From Actinomycetota bacterium (lineage in GTDB: Bacteria > Actinomycetota > Actinomycetes > Nanopelagicales > Nanopelagicaceae): a stretch of DNA of 8,757 nt. The stretch spans positions 1-8,757 of the forward strand of contig CANKCT010000024.1 of the NCBI GenBank assembly GCA_947480465.1, written 5' to 3'. The notes beneath the pieces are model-generated. The model was given only the letters and a program-made list of their open reading frames with translations. It was not told the DNA's origin and did not search any database. A program made the translations under genes and the position numbers. Shown here in pieces: positions 1 to 6,014 of the stretch. How positions within the stretch are numbered: the first letter of the stretch is position 1; each line of letters opens with the position of its first letter.

Positions 1-248
1 TAATCCGCCTTTGGCGCAGGGGCGGCAGGGGTAGGGGTAGCAGGCGTTGAACTCTCTTTCGAAACCGGCTTTTTTGCAGAGTCTGTTTTATAGAAACCTG
101 AGCCTTTAAAGACAACACCGACCGCCGAATAAATCTTACGAATTTCACCTTTGCACTCGGGGCACGTGGTGAGCGAGTCATCTGAAAATGATTGGACCGC
201 CTCGAACTCATGAGCGCAGGCGGTACATGCATATTGGTAAGTAGGCAT
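1..248 (-). CDS. ruc: FmdB-family zinc-ribbon protein, Ruc-like (3' end outside window)
   Basis: The first 82 codons are visible, starting at the ATG at 248. The start is backed by GGAGGA (252-257) three bases upstream. The N-terminus MPTYQYACTAC is the classic FmdB/CxxC_CxxC_SSSS zinc ribbon: C8-x2-C11 and C29-x2-C32 can hold one zinc. The following stretch, around AVGVVFKGSGFYKTD (43-57), matches what I recall of M. tuberculosis Rv0991c (Ruc), a redox-regulated chaperone whose zinc cysteines are oxidised to activate it and whose C-terminus is disordered. Here too the part after residue 58 is low-complexity, rich in Pro, Ala, Thr, Lys and Ser, and runs off the window edge. Family membership is clear. 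Chaperone activity is inferred from the mycobacterial relative and from the shared neighbourhood (cyclo-ligase, moeA and rsmI nearby). It is transcribed divergently from copC. Older annotations call this family a transcriptional regulator, which nothing here supports. Confidence 0.88.
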   Translation of the reverse strand, partial: MPTYQYACTACAHEFEAVQSFSDDSLTTCPECKGEIRKIYSAVGVVFKGSGFYKTDSAKKPVSKESSTPATPTPAAPAPKAD

Positions 249-350
249 ATCTCCTCCGATCTCGACTGACCCCTTGAAGCGGGGTAGATACTAAGTCTAA
301 AGAAGTGGCACGATAGGGTCGAATCGTGATCAAAGAATGAGGGAGTTAGG
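249..350. other. Divergent intergenic region between zinc-ribbon gene and copC
   Basis: This 102-nt stretch must hold promoters for both flanking genes. It contains a short inverted repeat, ACCCC (269-273) and GGGGT (281-285), around a 7-nt loop, which would lie in the leader of the minus-strand gene or act as an operator. A TANNNT box, TAGGGT (314-319), could serve as -10 for copC. On the minus strand a TAGTATCTA-like stretch around 284-292 could be a -10. None has a convincing -35. No small gene is seen. Confidence 0.3.
252..257 (-). promoter_or_regulatory. Ribosome binding site of the zinc-ribbon gene
   Basis: GGAGGA on the minus strand, 3 nt before the ATG at 248 (4 nt if counted from GGAGG). 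This is the strongest Shine-Dalgarno match in the window and fixes the start of the zinc-ribbon gene. Confidence 0.7.
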
Positions 351-872
351 TTGAAAATCAAGGGTTTGGCCGCAGCTGTTGTGACACTTATCTATGTAGG
401 AATGATTAGCGCATCGGCAAATTCGCTCATCACGACCTCACCCATTAGTGGGTCAACCCTGGCAACACCACCCAGTTCGGTCACGTTAACAACCCAAGTC
501 ACACTCATTCCTGATGCTAATGAATTAATTGTCACAGACCCATCTGGCGTTCGAGTTGATGATGGAACTATTACAGTCGATGATGTCAATGCATCTATTG
601 GGTTGAAACCTCTCACGGAATCTGGAATCTATCGTGTCACTTATACGCTTTATTCAGAAGGCGAAGTGCCCTTACAGGGATCGTTCACATTTAATTTTTC
701 AGCACCAAGTGTGATTACTCCGACTGAGCCAACTCCAACTCCTACACAATCCCAAGAACCTGCTGGCAGTAGTTGGGGAACAAACGTGTTTATCTTTGTA
801 ATGTTAATTTTTGCATTCTTCGTTCTCATTGGTCTTTCACTGTATGCACGTAAGCTATTTAGGGATCGATGA
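351..872 (+). CDS. copC: CopC-domain periplasmic membrane-anchored protein, lacking copper ligands
   Basis: 173 aa, starting at a TTG with GGGAG (341-345) five bases upstream. Starting here gives a normal signal peptide: KIK, a hydrophobic core, then ASA (21-23) with likely cleavage before N24. Residues 25-117 follow the CopC beta-barrel pattern: TSPISGSTLATPPSSVTL, then NELIVTDPSG, then SGIYRVTYTLYSEGEVPLQG. A Pro/Thr linker (about 119-140) and one C-terminal transmembrane helix (about 145-166) with a positive ARKLFRDR tail give the usual actinobacterial layout, anchored outside the membrane. CopC proteins normally bind Cu(II) through the N-terminal His and a DxH in the '(A)DGHP' turn. Here the first mature residue is Asn, the turn reads SEGEVP, and the protein has no His or Cys at all. 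It overlaps the next gene by 4 nt (ATGA), so both are translated together. Its role may be structural support for the CopD-CtaG protein rather than copper carriage. Confidence 0.85.
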   Translation: MKIKGLAAAVVTLIYVGMISASANSLITTSPISGSTLATPPSSVTLTTQVTLIPDANELIVTDPSGVRVDDGTITVDDVNASIGLKPLTESGIYRVTYTLYSEGEVPLQGSFTFNFSAPSVITPTEPTPTPTQSQEPAGSSWGTNVFIFVMLIFAFFVLIGLSLYARKLFRDR

Positions 873-2716
873 TCGCATTAAATGTAATTTTTAAATATCT
901 ATCGCTCATTGGCAGTTTTGCAACAATCGGAACTTTGCTTGCTATGGGCTTTTTACTCGCTGACACAGAGGGCAAACTTTCTTCGCAAGCCGAAAAACTT
1001 CGCCGCTTACTGTGGGGTTCAGGTTTAATCTGGTCAGTTGGAAGTTTAGGAACAATTCTTTTTACTTTAGCTTCCATTTTGGATCAGCCTGTATCAGTTG
1101 CTTTAGATGCAACCATGCTGCGTTCTTTTATTACCCAGATAACTCTTGGCCAGTACTTGCTCTTTCAAGCCATTGTTGCACTTCTGATTACTTCGTTAGC
1201 TTTTAGGGTTAAGAAAATACTCTCCACAGTTTTTCTACTCATTCTTTCCATGATGGGTCTGGTTGCCCCGGTATTTCAAAGTCATGCAGCATCGAGTGGC
1301 TCACATGCCCTTGCGATTGGCTCCTTAGTAATTCACGTGGTGGCACTTTCACTCTGGGTCGGGGGAGTCATTGCCATTGCGCTCCTTGAGCCAGATGATC
1401 GCCCCCTTGCAGTACATCGATTCAGCGTGTTGGCTCTGTGGTCGGTTATCGCAGTTATTGCCAGCGGCACCGTAAATGCTTGGGCGCGTTTGGATTTTCA
1501 AGGGGCATGGAACTCCGCATATGCATATGTAGTCATTGGCAAAATTGCACTCACTTTAGTTTTAGTAGCAATCGGATATTTGCACCGTGAAAATTTAGCA
1601 AAGCGAGATCGAATCGATTGGCCAGGATTTGGCAGATTAATTTTTATCGAAGCACTTATCATGATTATTACGGTTGCTATGGGTGCTTGGCTCTCATCAA
1701 ACCAACCGCCGGAGCGTCCAGGTCCGCCGAATTTTGATCCAGCAGTTGCAGTTTCAGGAATATCAACTCCGCCACCACCAACATGGAGTCGAATTTTTTT
1801 CAGTTACGAGCCAGATGCATTAATGATTGGCATTTTGGTTACGGCAGTAGCTCTGTATATAAAAGGTGTTTTGGTTTTGAATCGGCGAGGTGACAAATGG
1901 CCAATAGGTCGGACTATTGCTTTTGCTTTTGGGATTGCACTCATTGATTTTGCAACAAGTGGTGGACTTGGGCTGTATGCACATTTTGCTTTTTCTTATC
2001 ACATGGTTGCGCACATGATTCTGGGAATGATTGCACCAATCGGATTGGTGCTTGGCGCACCAATTACTTTGGCATTGCGAACTCTGCCACAGGGCCGCAC
2101 TAAAGATGAGCGGGGAGTTCGCGGAACATTACTTGCGGCGCTCCATTCAAAATTAGCAACTTTCTATACAAACCCCATCGTTGCATTAGCTTTCTTTGAC
2201 GGATCTTTATTTGCACTTTATTTCACCGGGCTTTTTGGCTCGTTGATGCAGAGTCATGCCGGTCATCTCTTTATGAATATCCACTTCCTGCTTGCAGGAC
2301 TCTTGTTCTTCCATGTCATTATTGGCATCGACCCAAATCCGCGTCGAATCCCACACTTAGTTCGAATCGTTGTTGTATTTGCCGCGATGAGTATCCATGC
2401 TTTTTTCTCGGTCGCTTTAATGTCAACAACCACCCTGATTGATAGCGGCTATTTTGCCGCTCTAAAAACCCCGTGGCTTAATGATTTATTGGCTGACCAA
2501 AAACTAGGCGGTTCCATTGGGTGGGCCATGGGCGAAATCCCAATCCTTTTGGCTCTGGTTGCAACATTTATTAGTTGGGTCAAAGATGACTCCCGTGAGG
2601 CAAAACGAATTGATCGAAACACTGCACGAAACGCAGCCATGGGAAGACCTGATGAATTGGCAGAGTACAACCAGTATTTACAAGAGTTATCCCAACGCGA
2701 CAGAAAAGAACCCTAA
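869..2716 (+). CDS. ctaG: CopD-CtaG fusion: copper transport / cytochrome c oxidase assembly membrane protein
   Basis: 615 aa, polytopic. The ATG overlaps the copC stop (ATGA), with AGGGA at 861-865 as ribosome site. Residues 1-280 form a CopD-type domain: helices near 8-31, 50-71, 96-112, 119-135, 148-173, 185-205, 218-238 and 255-275, with the family signatures HVVALSLWVGG (156-166) and GKIALTLVLVAIGYLHRE (224-241). A Pro-rich linker (279-305) leads to a CtaG_Caa3 domain (about 308-575) with YAHFAFSYHMVAHM (370-383), a VLGAPITLALRTLP stretch (394-407), and HxxH and His positions 463, 466, 472, 482 and 510. The same fusion occurs in other actinobacteria (M. tuberculosis Rv0102). CtaG supports copper delivery to the CuB centre of caa3-type oxidases; CopD moves copper across the membrane. 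The cytoplasmic tail after 570 is charged. Unlike its CopC partner it keeps many His and Met residues, so copper handling is plausible. Confidence 0.88.
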   Translation: MIALNVIFKYLSLIGSFATIGTLLAMGFLLADTEGKLSSQAEKLRRLLWGSGLIWSVGSLGTILFTLASILDQPVSVALDATMLRSFITQITLGQYLLFQAIVALLITSLAFRVKKILSTVFLLILSMMGLVAPVFQSHAASSGSHALAIGSLVIHVVALSLWVGGVIAIALLEPDDRPLAVHRFSVLALWSVIAVIASGTVNAWARLDFQGAWNSAYAYVVIGKIALTLVLVAIGYLHRENLAKRDRIDWPGFGRLIFIEALIMIITVAMGAWLSSNQPPERPGPPNFDPAVAVSGISTPPPPTWSRIFFSYEPDALMIGILVTAVALYIKGVLVLNRRGDKWPIGRTIAFAFGIALIDFATSGGLGLYAHFAFSYHMVAHMILGMIAPIGLVLGAPITLALRTLPQGRTKDERGVRGTLLAALHSKLATFYTNPIVALAFFDGSLFALYFTGLFGSLMQSHAGHLFMNIHFLLAGLLFFHVIIGIDPNPRRIPHLVRIVVVFAAMSIHAFFSVALMSTTTLIDSGYFAALKTPWLNDLLADQKLGGSIGWAMGEIPILLALVATFISWVKDDSREAKRIDRNTARNAAMGRPDELAEYNQYLQELSQRDRKEP

Positions 2717-3861
2717 TGGAAAACATATTTGACTTGCCGAGTGAGTACAAAGAGTTGCGGACCAGCGTTCGCTCGCTAGCCGAAAAAGAGATTGCTCCAT
2801 TTGCTCACGTTGTTGATGAAGATCATCGTTATCCGCAAGAGGCTGCTGATGCGTTACAAAAAGCGGGCTTAAGTGCGGCCCATGTACCCACTAATTTTGG
2901 TGGCGATGGTGCTGATGCGTTGGCAGTTGTCATCATTATTGAGGAAGTTGCACGAGTCTGTGGCGCATCATCTTTGATTCCAGCGGTCAATAAACTTGGT
3001 TCACTTCCACTAATTTTGGGAGGAAATGATGAACAGAAAAAGCGTTGGCTTCCTCAGTTAGTTGCCGGAAAAGGATTTTCGTACTGCTTATCAGAATCAG
3101 ATGCAGGTTCAGATGCATCGGCACTTCGGACAAAAGTCGAGCGCGATGGTGATGGTTGGATTCTCAATGGAAGTAAAAAATGGATTTCAAATGCAGGAGT
3201 CTCTGAGTTCTATACCGTTATAGCCCAAGGCGATCCATCGCTTGGTTCAAAAGGAATCACTGCTTTCATTGTTGAAAAATCCGATCCCGGAATTTCTTTT
3301 GGAGCTCCAGAAAAGAAGATGGGCTTTCGAGGATCTCCAACGCGTGAAGTTTATTTCGATAACGTCAAACTAAGTGATGACCGTCGAATAAGTGAAGTTG
3401 GGGCTGGATATTCGCTGGCCATGAATACGTTGGATCACACGCGGATCACGATTGCCGCACAAGCTCTGGGCTTAGCACAAGGGGCTTTAGATGTTGCCAC
3501 AAAGTATTCACATGAGCGAAAGCAATTTGGAAAGGAAATATTTGATTTCCAAGGTGTGCAATTCATGTTGGCCGACATGGCAATGAACATTGAGGCTGCC
3601 CGCCAATTAACTTATGCCGCGGCAGTCAAAAGTGAAAACAATGAAAGAGACTTACGATTCTTTTCAGCTGCTAGCAAGTGTTTTACGAGTGATGTAGCAA
3701 TGAAGGTAACTCAGGATGCAATTCAAGTTTTAGGTGGATACGGGTACGTATCTGATTATCCAGTTGAGCGAATGATGCGTGATGCTAAGTTAACGCAAAT
3801 TTATGAAGGTACAAATCAGATTCAACGAATAGTAATGGCGCGAAATCTTCCACACTTTTAA
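2716..3861 (+). CDS. fadE: Acyl-CoA dehydrogenase, FadE25-like
   Basis: 381 aa, full length for the family. The ATG overlaps the previous stop by one base (TAATG) with no clear Shine-Dalgarno, so translation is probably coupled to ctaG. All acyl-CoA dehydrogenase regions are present in order: an N-terminal helical domain (1-120), the flavin-contacting YCLSESDAGSD (123-133) and WISNAG (156-161) of the middle domain, and a C-terminal helical domain with RKQFGK (268-273), QVLGGYGY (337-344) and the catalytic base E364 in YEGTNQIQR. The Glu in the YEGT position is typical of short/medium- and branched-chain enzymes. Several stretches (ASSLIPAVNKLG, LDHTRITIAAQA, FMLADMAM) resemble M. tuberculosis FadE25 as I recall it. 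It would oxidise an acyl-CoA to the enoyl-CoA with FAD, passing electrons to ETF. The chain length or branch of the substrate cannot be read from the sequence. It ends convergently with the cyclo-ligase gene. Confidence 0.92.
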   Translation: MENIFDLPSEYKELRTSVRSLAEKEIAPFAHVVDEDHRYPQEAADALQKAGLSAAHVPTNFGGDGADALAVVIIIEEVARVCGASSLIPAVNKLGSLPLILGGNDEQKKRWLPQLVAGKGFSYCLSESDAGSDASALRTKVERDGDGWILNGSKKWISNAGVSEFYTVIAQGDPSLGSKGITAFIVEKSDPGISFGAPEKKMGFRGSPTREVYFDNVKLSDDRRISEVGAGYSLAMNTLDHTRITIAAQALGLAQGALDVATKYSHERKQFGKEIFDFQGVQFMLADMAMNIEAARQLTYAAAVKSENNERDLRFFSAASKCFTSDVAMKVTQDAIQVLGGYGYVSDYPVERMMRDAKLTQIYEGTNQIQRIVMARNLPHF

Positions 3862-4406
3862 ATTTTAAAGCGCACCACAATTGATGGAGTTGCAGCTGCA
3901 TCAACGGGAATGTCGTGCGCCTCTCGTGGCAAACTAAGGCTAGTTAATTCACCGGGATGGACTAAGCCAATTTTCCAACCTGGTAAGTGGGCAAGTGCGC
4001 GATCATAAAAACCACCACCTTGACCAAGACGATAACCCTGTTGGTCAATATGAAGTGCTGGGACAATTACTACATCTATTGCATCTAAATCGGTAGCAGG
4101 TTTACCAATTGGTTCAGAAAGTTTCTTCGTAACTTTAAGTTGTTTCTCATCTCCGTCCCATTCAATCCACTCAAGGACTTCACCCTTGACTCGTGGCAGC
4201 AGCAACCGCTTGCCTGCTTTCAGAAATGCCTTATTAATCTCAACAGTGCTGGGCTCGACATCATATGAAATATAAGAAGCAATTGTTGTGGCAGCTATAA
4301 TTTCTGGTGACTTCAAAATAATATTGAAATTAGATGCAATGAATTTTTGTCGTCGTTCCCGACGCAAACGCTCACGAAGCTCTTTCTTACCTGTGTTCTG
4401 ATTCAT
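3858..4406 (-). CDS. ygfA: 5-formyltetrahydrofolate cyclo-ligase (MTHFS)
   Basis: 182 aa from the ATG at 4406. I chose this start over an in-frame ATG at 4451 because GGAG (4414-4417) lies 7 nt upstream, the family begins with the 'KKELRERLR' helix, and the longer form would translate a palindrome and an unconserved segment. The enzyme uses ATP to convert 5-formyl-THF to 5,10-methenyl-THF in the cytoplasm, returning stored folate to one-carbon metabolism. The family's ATP/phosphate-binding signature GYRLGQGGGFYDR is at 124-136. PRVKGEVLEW (71-80), VPALHIDQQ (115-123) and HDIPVD (164-169) are also at the expected places. Length is usual. The stop overlaps that of fadE by 4 nt on the opposite strand. 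In mycobacteria this gene is also divergent from the moeA cluster, but with galU between, which is missing here. Confidence 0.92.
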   Translation of the reverse strand: MNQNTGKKELRERLRRERRQKFIASNFNIILKSPEIIAATTIASYISYDVEPSTVEINKAFLKAGKRLLLPRVKGEVLEWIEWDGDEKQLKVTKKLSEPIGKPATDLDAIDVVIVPALHIDQQGYRLGQGGGFYDRALAHLPGWKIGLVHPGELTSLSLPREAHDIPVDAAATPSIVVRFKI

Positions 4407-4413
4407 GTCGTAT

Positions 4414-4417
4414 CTCC
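4414..4417 (-). promoter_or_regulatory. Ribosome binding site deciding the cyclo-ligase start
   Basis: GGAG on the minus strand, 7 nt before the ATG at 4406. It favours this start over the in-frame ATG at 4451, which would add 15 residues not expected in the family. Confidence 0.55.
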
Positions 4418-4423
4418 GGTGTA

Positions 4424-4444
4424 ATTTGGGGCTAAATCCCAAAT
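4424..4444. repeat. Inverted repeat in the divergent cyclo-ligase / glp intergenic region
   Basis: ATTTGGG (4424-4430) and CCCAAAT (4438-4444) form perfect 7-bp arms around the loop GCTAAAT. It lies between two divergent genes, upstream of the cyclo-ligase ribosome site and about 20 bp before the putative glp -10. It could be an operator shared by both genes or a hairpin in the cyclo-ligase leader. It lacks a following T-run, so it is unlikely to be a terminator. Confidence 0.4.
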
Positions 4445-4462
4445 AAAGCATGGCCTTACAAG

Positions 4463-4468
4463 TATGGT
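4463..4468 (+). promoter_or_regulatory. Putative -10 box for a leaderless glp transcript
   Basis: TATGGT fits the actinobacterial TANNNT -10 pattern and ends 6 nt before the ATG at 4475, so transcription would begin at or next to the start codon. There is no Shine-Dalgarno sequence here, and no good -35 is visible. Confidence 0.45.
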
Positions 4469-4474
4469 GTGATT

Positions 4475-5386
4475 ATGGCAGAGCATGCGAGAGTCGATGG
4501 CTTTCTTACAAGTCTTATTGCGATTTGTAAGCCCCTCGAATCCTTCGATATGCCACTTTTGGATGCCCACGGCGCGACGCTAGCTGAGGATGTCTATGCC
4601 GGCGAACGGCTTGTTATGCGAGCAGGAAGTCGAATTCGCTCGACCCAGATAGGTCTAGCGGCATCAATCGGCCGTGATCATCTGCCCACGCGTCCTCATC
4701 CTCGAGTTGTTGTTCTCTCAGCCGGACCAGATCTTGTAGAGCCAGGTAAACCACTCACCCACGACGAAGAGTACGAAACCAATTCTTGGCTACTGACAAC
4801 TGCAGTCCGCGAAACCGGTGCAGTTGCATATCGGGTTCACTCAATTCCAGATGATGAAGATGAACTTCAAAGCGTTATTGAAGATCAATTGGTGCGCGCA
4901 GACCTAATCATTATTAGTGGTGAGCGACAAGATGATTCATTTGATTTAATCACTCGCACTCTTTCGCGTCTAGGTGAGATAACAACCATAGACATGGAAA
5001 TTGAGATGAGCGGGCGTCATAATTATGGCCAGATTGGACCTGATAAGACCCCAGTAGTAACACTGCCAGGTGATCCGATTGCAGCTTATATTTCATTCGA
5101 GTTGTTTGTACGTCCCATGATTAGAACGATGCTTGGCGCTTCTACAATCCACCGTCCATCAGTCAAAGCCAAACTCGAGCGAGCCATCGAATCAGCGCCA
5201 GGAATGCGATCCTATATCCGAGCAACATTGACCGAAGATGCTAAATCGGTCATGCCACTGAGTTCCCAAGAGGATTTATCAACCCTCTCTGATGCAAACG
5301 CTTTTATTGCAGTCAGCGAAAAAGTAACGAAATTATCGGCCGGAGATCAAGTCACTGTTGTAATCCTCGAGCGCAGATATATCTAA
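4475..5386 (+). CDS. glp: Minimal MoeA/gephyrin-like protein (Glp) without domain II; probable division scaffold
   Basis: 303 aa from the ATG at 4475 (a GTG at 4469 would add two residues). Order: domain I start (1-40, 'PLLDAHGATLAEDV'), then straight to the end of domain I and domain III (42-222: RLVMRAGSRIRSTQIG, PRVVVLSAGPDLVEPG, ETNSWLL, LPGDPIAAYISF), then the domain IV barrel (about 226-303). The roughly 100-residue domain II with the PxDNSAMDGYA motif of MoeA is absent. Other catalytic motifs are degraded: SGGVSxGxxD is SGERQDDSFD (148-157), MxPGKPxxFG is MSGRHNYGQIG (178-188), STGDEL is SAGPDL (82-87), and PGNP is PGDP (198-201). Molybdate insertion into molybdopterin is therefore very unlikely. 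The frame is intact, so the protein is kept for something else. In Corynebacterium, the MoeA-like Glp binds FtsZ and the membrane receptor GlpR; a GlpR/SepX gene follows two genes later. RimJ follows after 7 nt. Automatic annotation would call it MoeA. Confidence 0.85.
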   Translation: MAEHARVDGFLTSLIAICKPLESFDMPLLDAHGATLAEDVYAGERLVMRAGSRIRSTQIGLAASIGRDHLPTRPHPRVVVLSAGPDLVEPGKPLTHDEEYETNSWLLTTAVRETGAVAYRVHSIPDDEDELQSVIEDQLVRADLIIISGERQDDSFDLITRTLSRLGEITTIDMEIEMSGRHNYGQIGPDKTPVVTLPGDPIAAYISFELFVRPMIRTMLGASTIHRPSVKAKLERAIESAPGMRSYIRATLTEDAKSVMPLSSQEDLSTLSDANAFIAVSEKVTKLSAGDQVTVVILERRYI

Positions 5387-5393
5387 GTAGTCC

Positions 5394-5966
5394 ATGACCC
5401 AGCCTTGGCCGGTAGTAATTTCCGGAAATGAGATTTTTCTGCGGCCTCTGAGATTTCGAGATCGAAATGCATGGAACTCAGCCCGCGCCGAAAATAGAGC
5501 TTGGCTGGCACCTTGGGAGGCCACGATCCCAACCCTTAACCAGGAAGGGGAAATTCAGAACCTCCCCTCTTATTTTGGGATGGTACGGACCCTTAACAGG
5601 GAGGCCCGCGAGGGGAGATCTTTCTCATTTGCCATATGGCATGGCCACAATCTCATTGGGCAGATTTCTTTAGGTGGGGTGATTTTAGGAGCACTGCGCG
5701 GGGGTCACATTGGATATTGGATAGATCGGAACTACGCAAATAAAGGGTATACAACAGCGGCCGTAGGTCTAGTGACTGAATTCGCATTTTCAAATCTACT
5801 GCTTCACAGACTCGAGATTAATCTGCGACCAGAGAATGCAGCATCTCGCCGAGTTGCTGAAAAATCTGGTTACGTTCTCGAAGGCGACCGAGCTCGGTAC
5901 CTCCATATTGATGGAGATTGGCGAGACCACATTTGTTTCGTGAGAGAAAATCCTTCAATCAAGTAG
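5394..5966 (+). CDS. rimJ: RimJ/RimL-type GNAT N-acetyltransferase
   Basis: 190 aa, ATG 7 nt after the glp stop, with no clear ribosome site and so probably translationally coupled. It is a single GNAT domain. Visible features are WLAPWEATIP (37-46), typical of actinobacterial RimJ; IGQISLGGV in strand 4 (88-96); IGYWIDRNYANKGYTTAAVGL (106-126) as motif A, which binds the acetyl-CoA pyrophosphate; and LRPENAASRRVAEKSGYVLEG (144-164) as motif B. RimJ of E. coli acetylates the N-terminus of ribosomal protein S5, but the family acts on many protein N-termini and small molecules, so the substrate is open. It lies between glp and sepX, as Rv0995 does between moeA1 and Rv0996 in M. tuberculosis. 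That conserved position makes a link to the division proteins possible but unproven. Confidence 0.9.
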   Translation: MTQPWPVVISGNEIFLRPLRFRDRNAWNSARAENRAWLAPWEATIPTLNQEGEIQNLPSYFGMVRTLNREAREGRSFSFAIWHGHNLIGQISLGGVILGALRGGHIGYWIDRNYANKGYTTAAVGLVTEFAFSNLLLHRLEINLRPENAASRRVAEKSGYVLEGDRARYLHIDGDWRDHICFVRENPSIK

Positions 5967-6000
5967 CGCCTAAATCCCATAAAAGTATTGAATCCTCCTT

Positions 6001-6006
6001 TATCTT
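6001..6006 (+). promoter_or_regulatory. Putative -10 box for a leaderless sepX transcript
   Basis: TATCTT matches TANNNT and ends 8 nt before the ATG at 6015. No Shine-Dalgarno precedes that ATG; the nearby TCCTCCTT is the complement of one. This would give sepX its own promoter in the 48-nt gap after rimJ. No clear -35 is present. Confidence 0.35.
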
Positions 6007-6014
6007 TGTACATC

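Noticed and set aside
1..60. G-rich tandem-like stretch (ggggtaggggtag) as a G-quadruplex or repeat
   Set aside because: It is the coding sequence of the Pro/Ala/Thr tail of the zinc-ribbon protein on the other strand; proline codons explain the pattern.
3854..3871. AT-rich near-palindrome (TTTTAAATTTTAAA) at the fadE/cyclo-ligase junction as a bidirectional terminator
   Set aside because: There is no GC-rich stem, the symmetry is imperfect, and low-complexity A/T explains it.
4407..4451. N-terminal extension of the cyclo-ligase from ATG 4451
   Set aside because: A Shine-Dalgarno precedes 4406, the family starts there, and the extension would translate the inverted repeat.
4475..5386. Domain II loss in the MoeA homologue as a pseudogene or frameshift
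   Set aside because: The reading frame is continuous, domains III and IV remain well formed, and motif changes occur at several separate sites, which fits functional change better than a recent break.
5532..5600. Direct repeat ACCCTTAAC-(C)AGG at 5532 and 5589 in rimJ
   Set aside because: It encodes two similar TLNxE segments 19 residues apart in a variable part of the GNAT fold. Two short copies are compatible with chance.
5988..6014. Longer sepX starting at TTG 5988
   Set aside because: The extra nine residues (NPPLSLYI region) are not part of the family N-terminus, which matches from the ATG at 6015.
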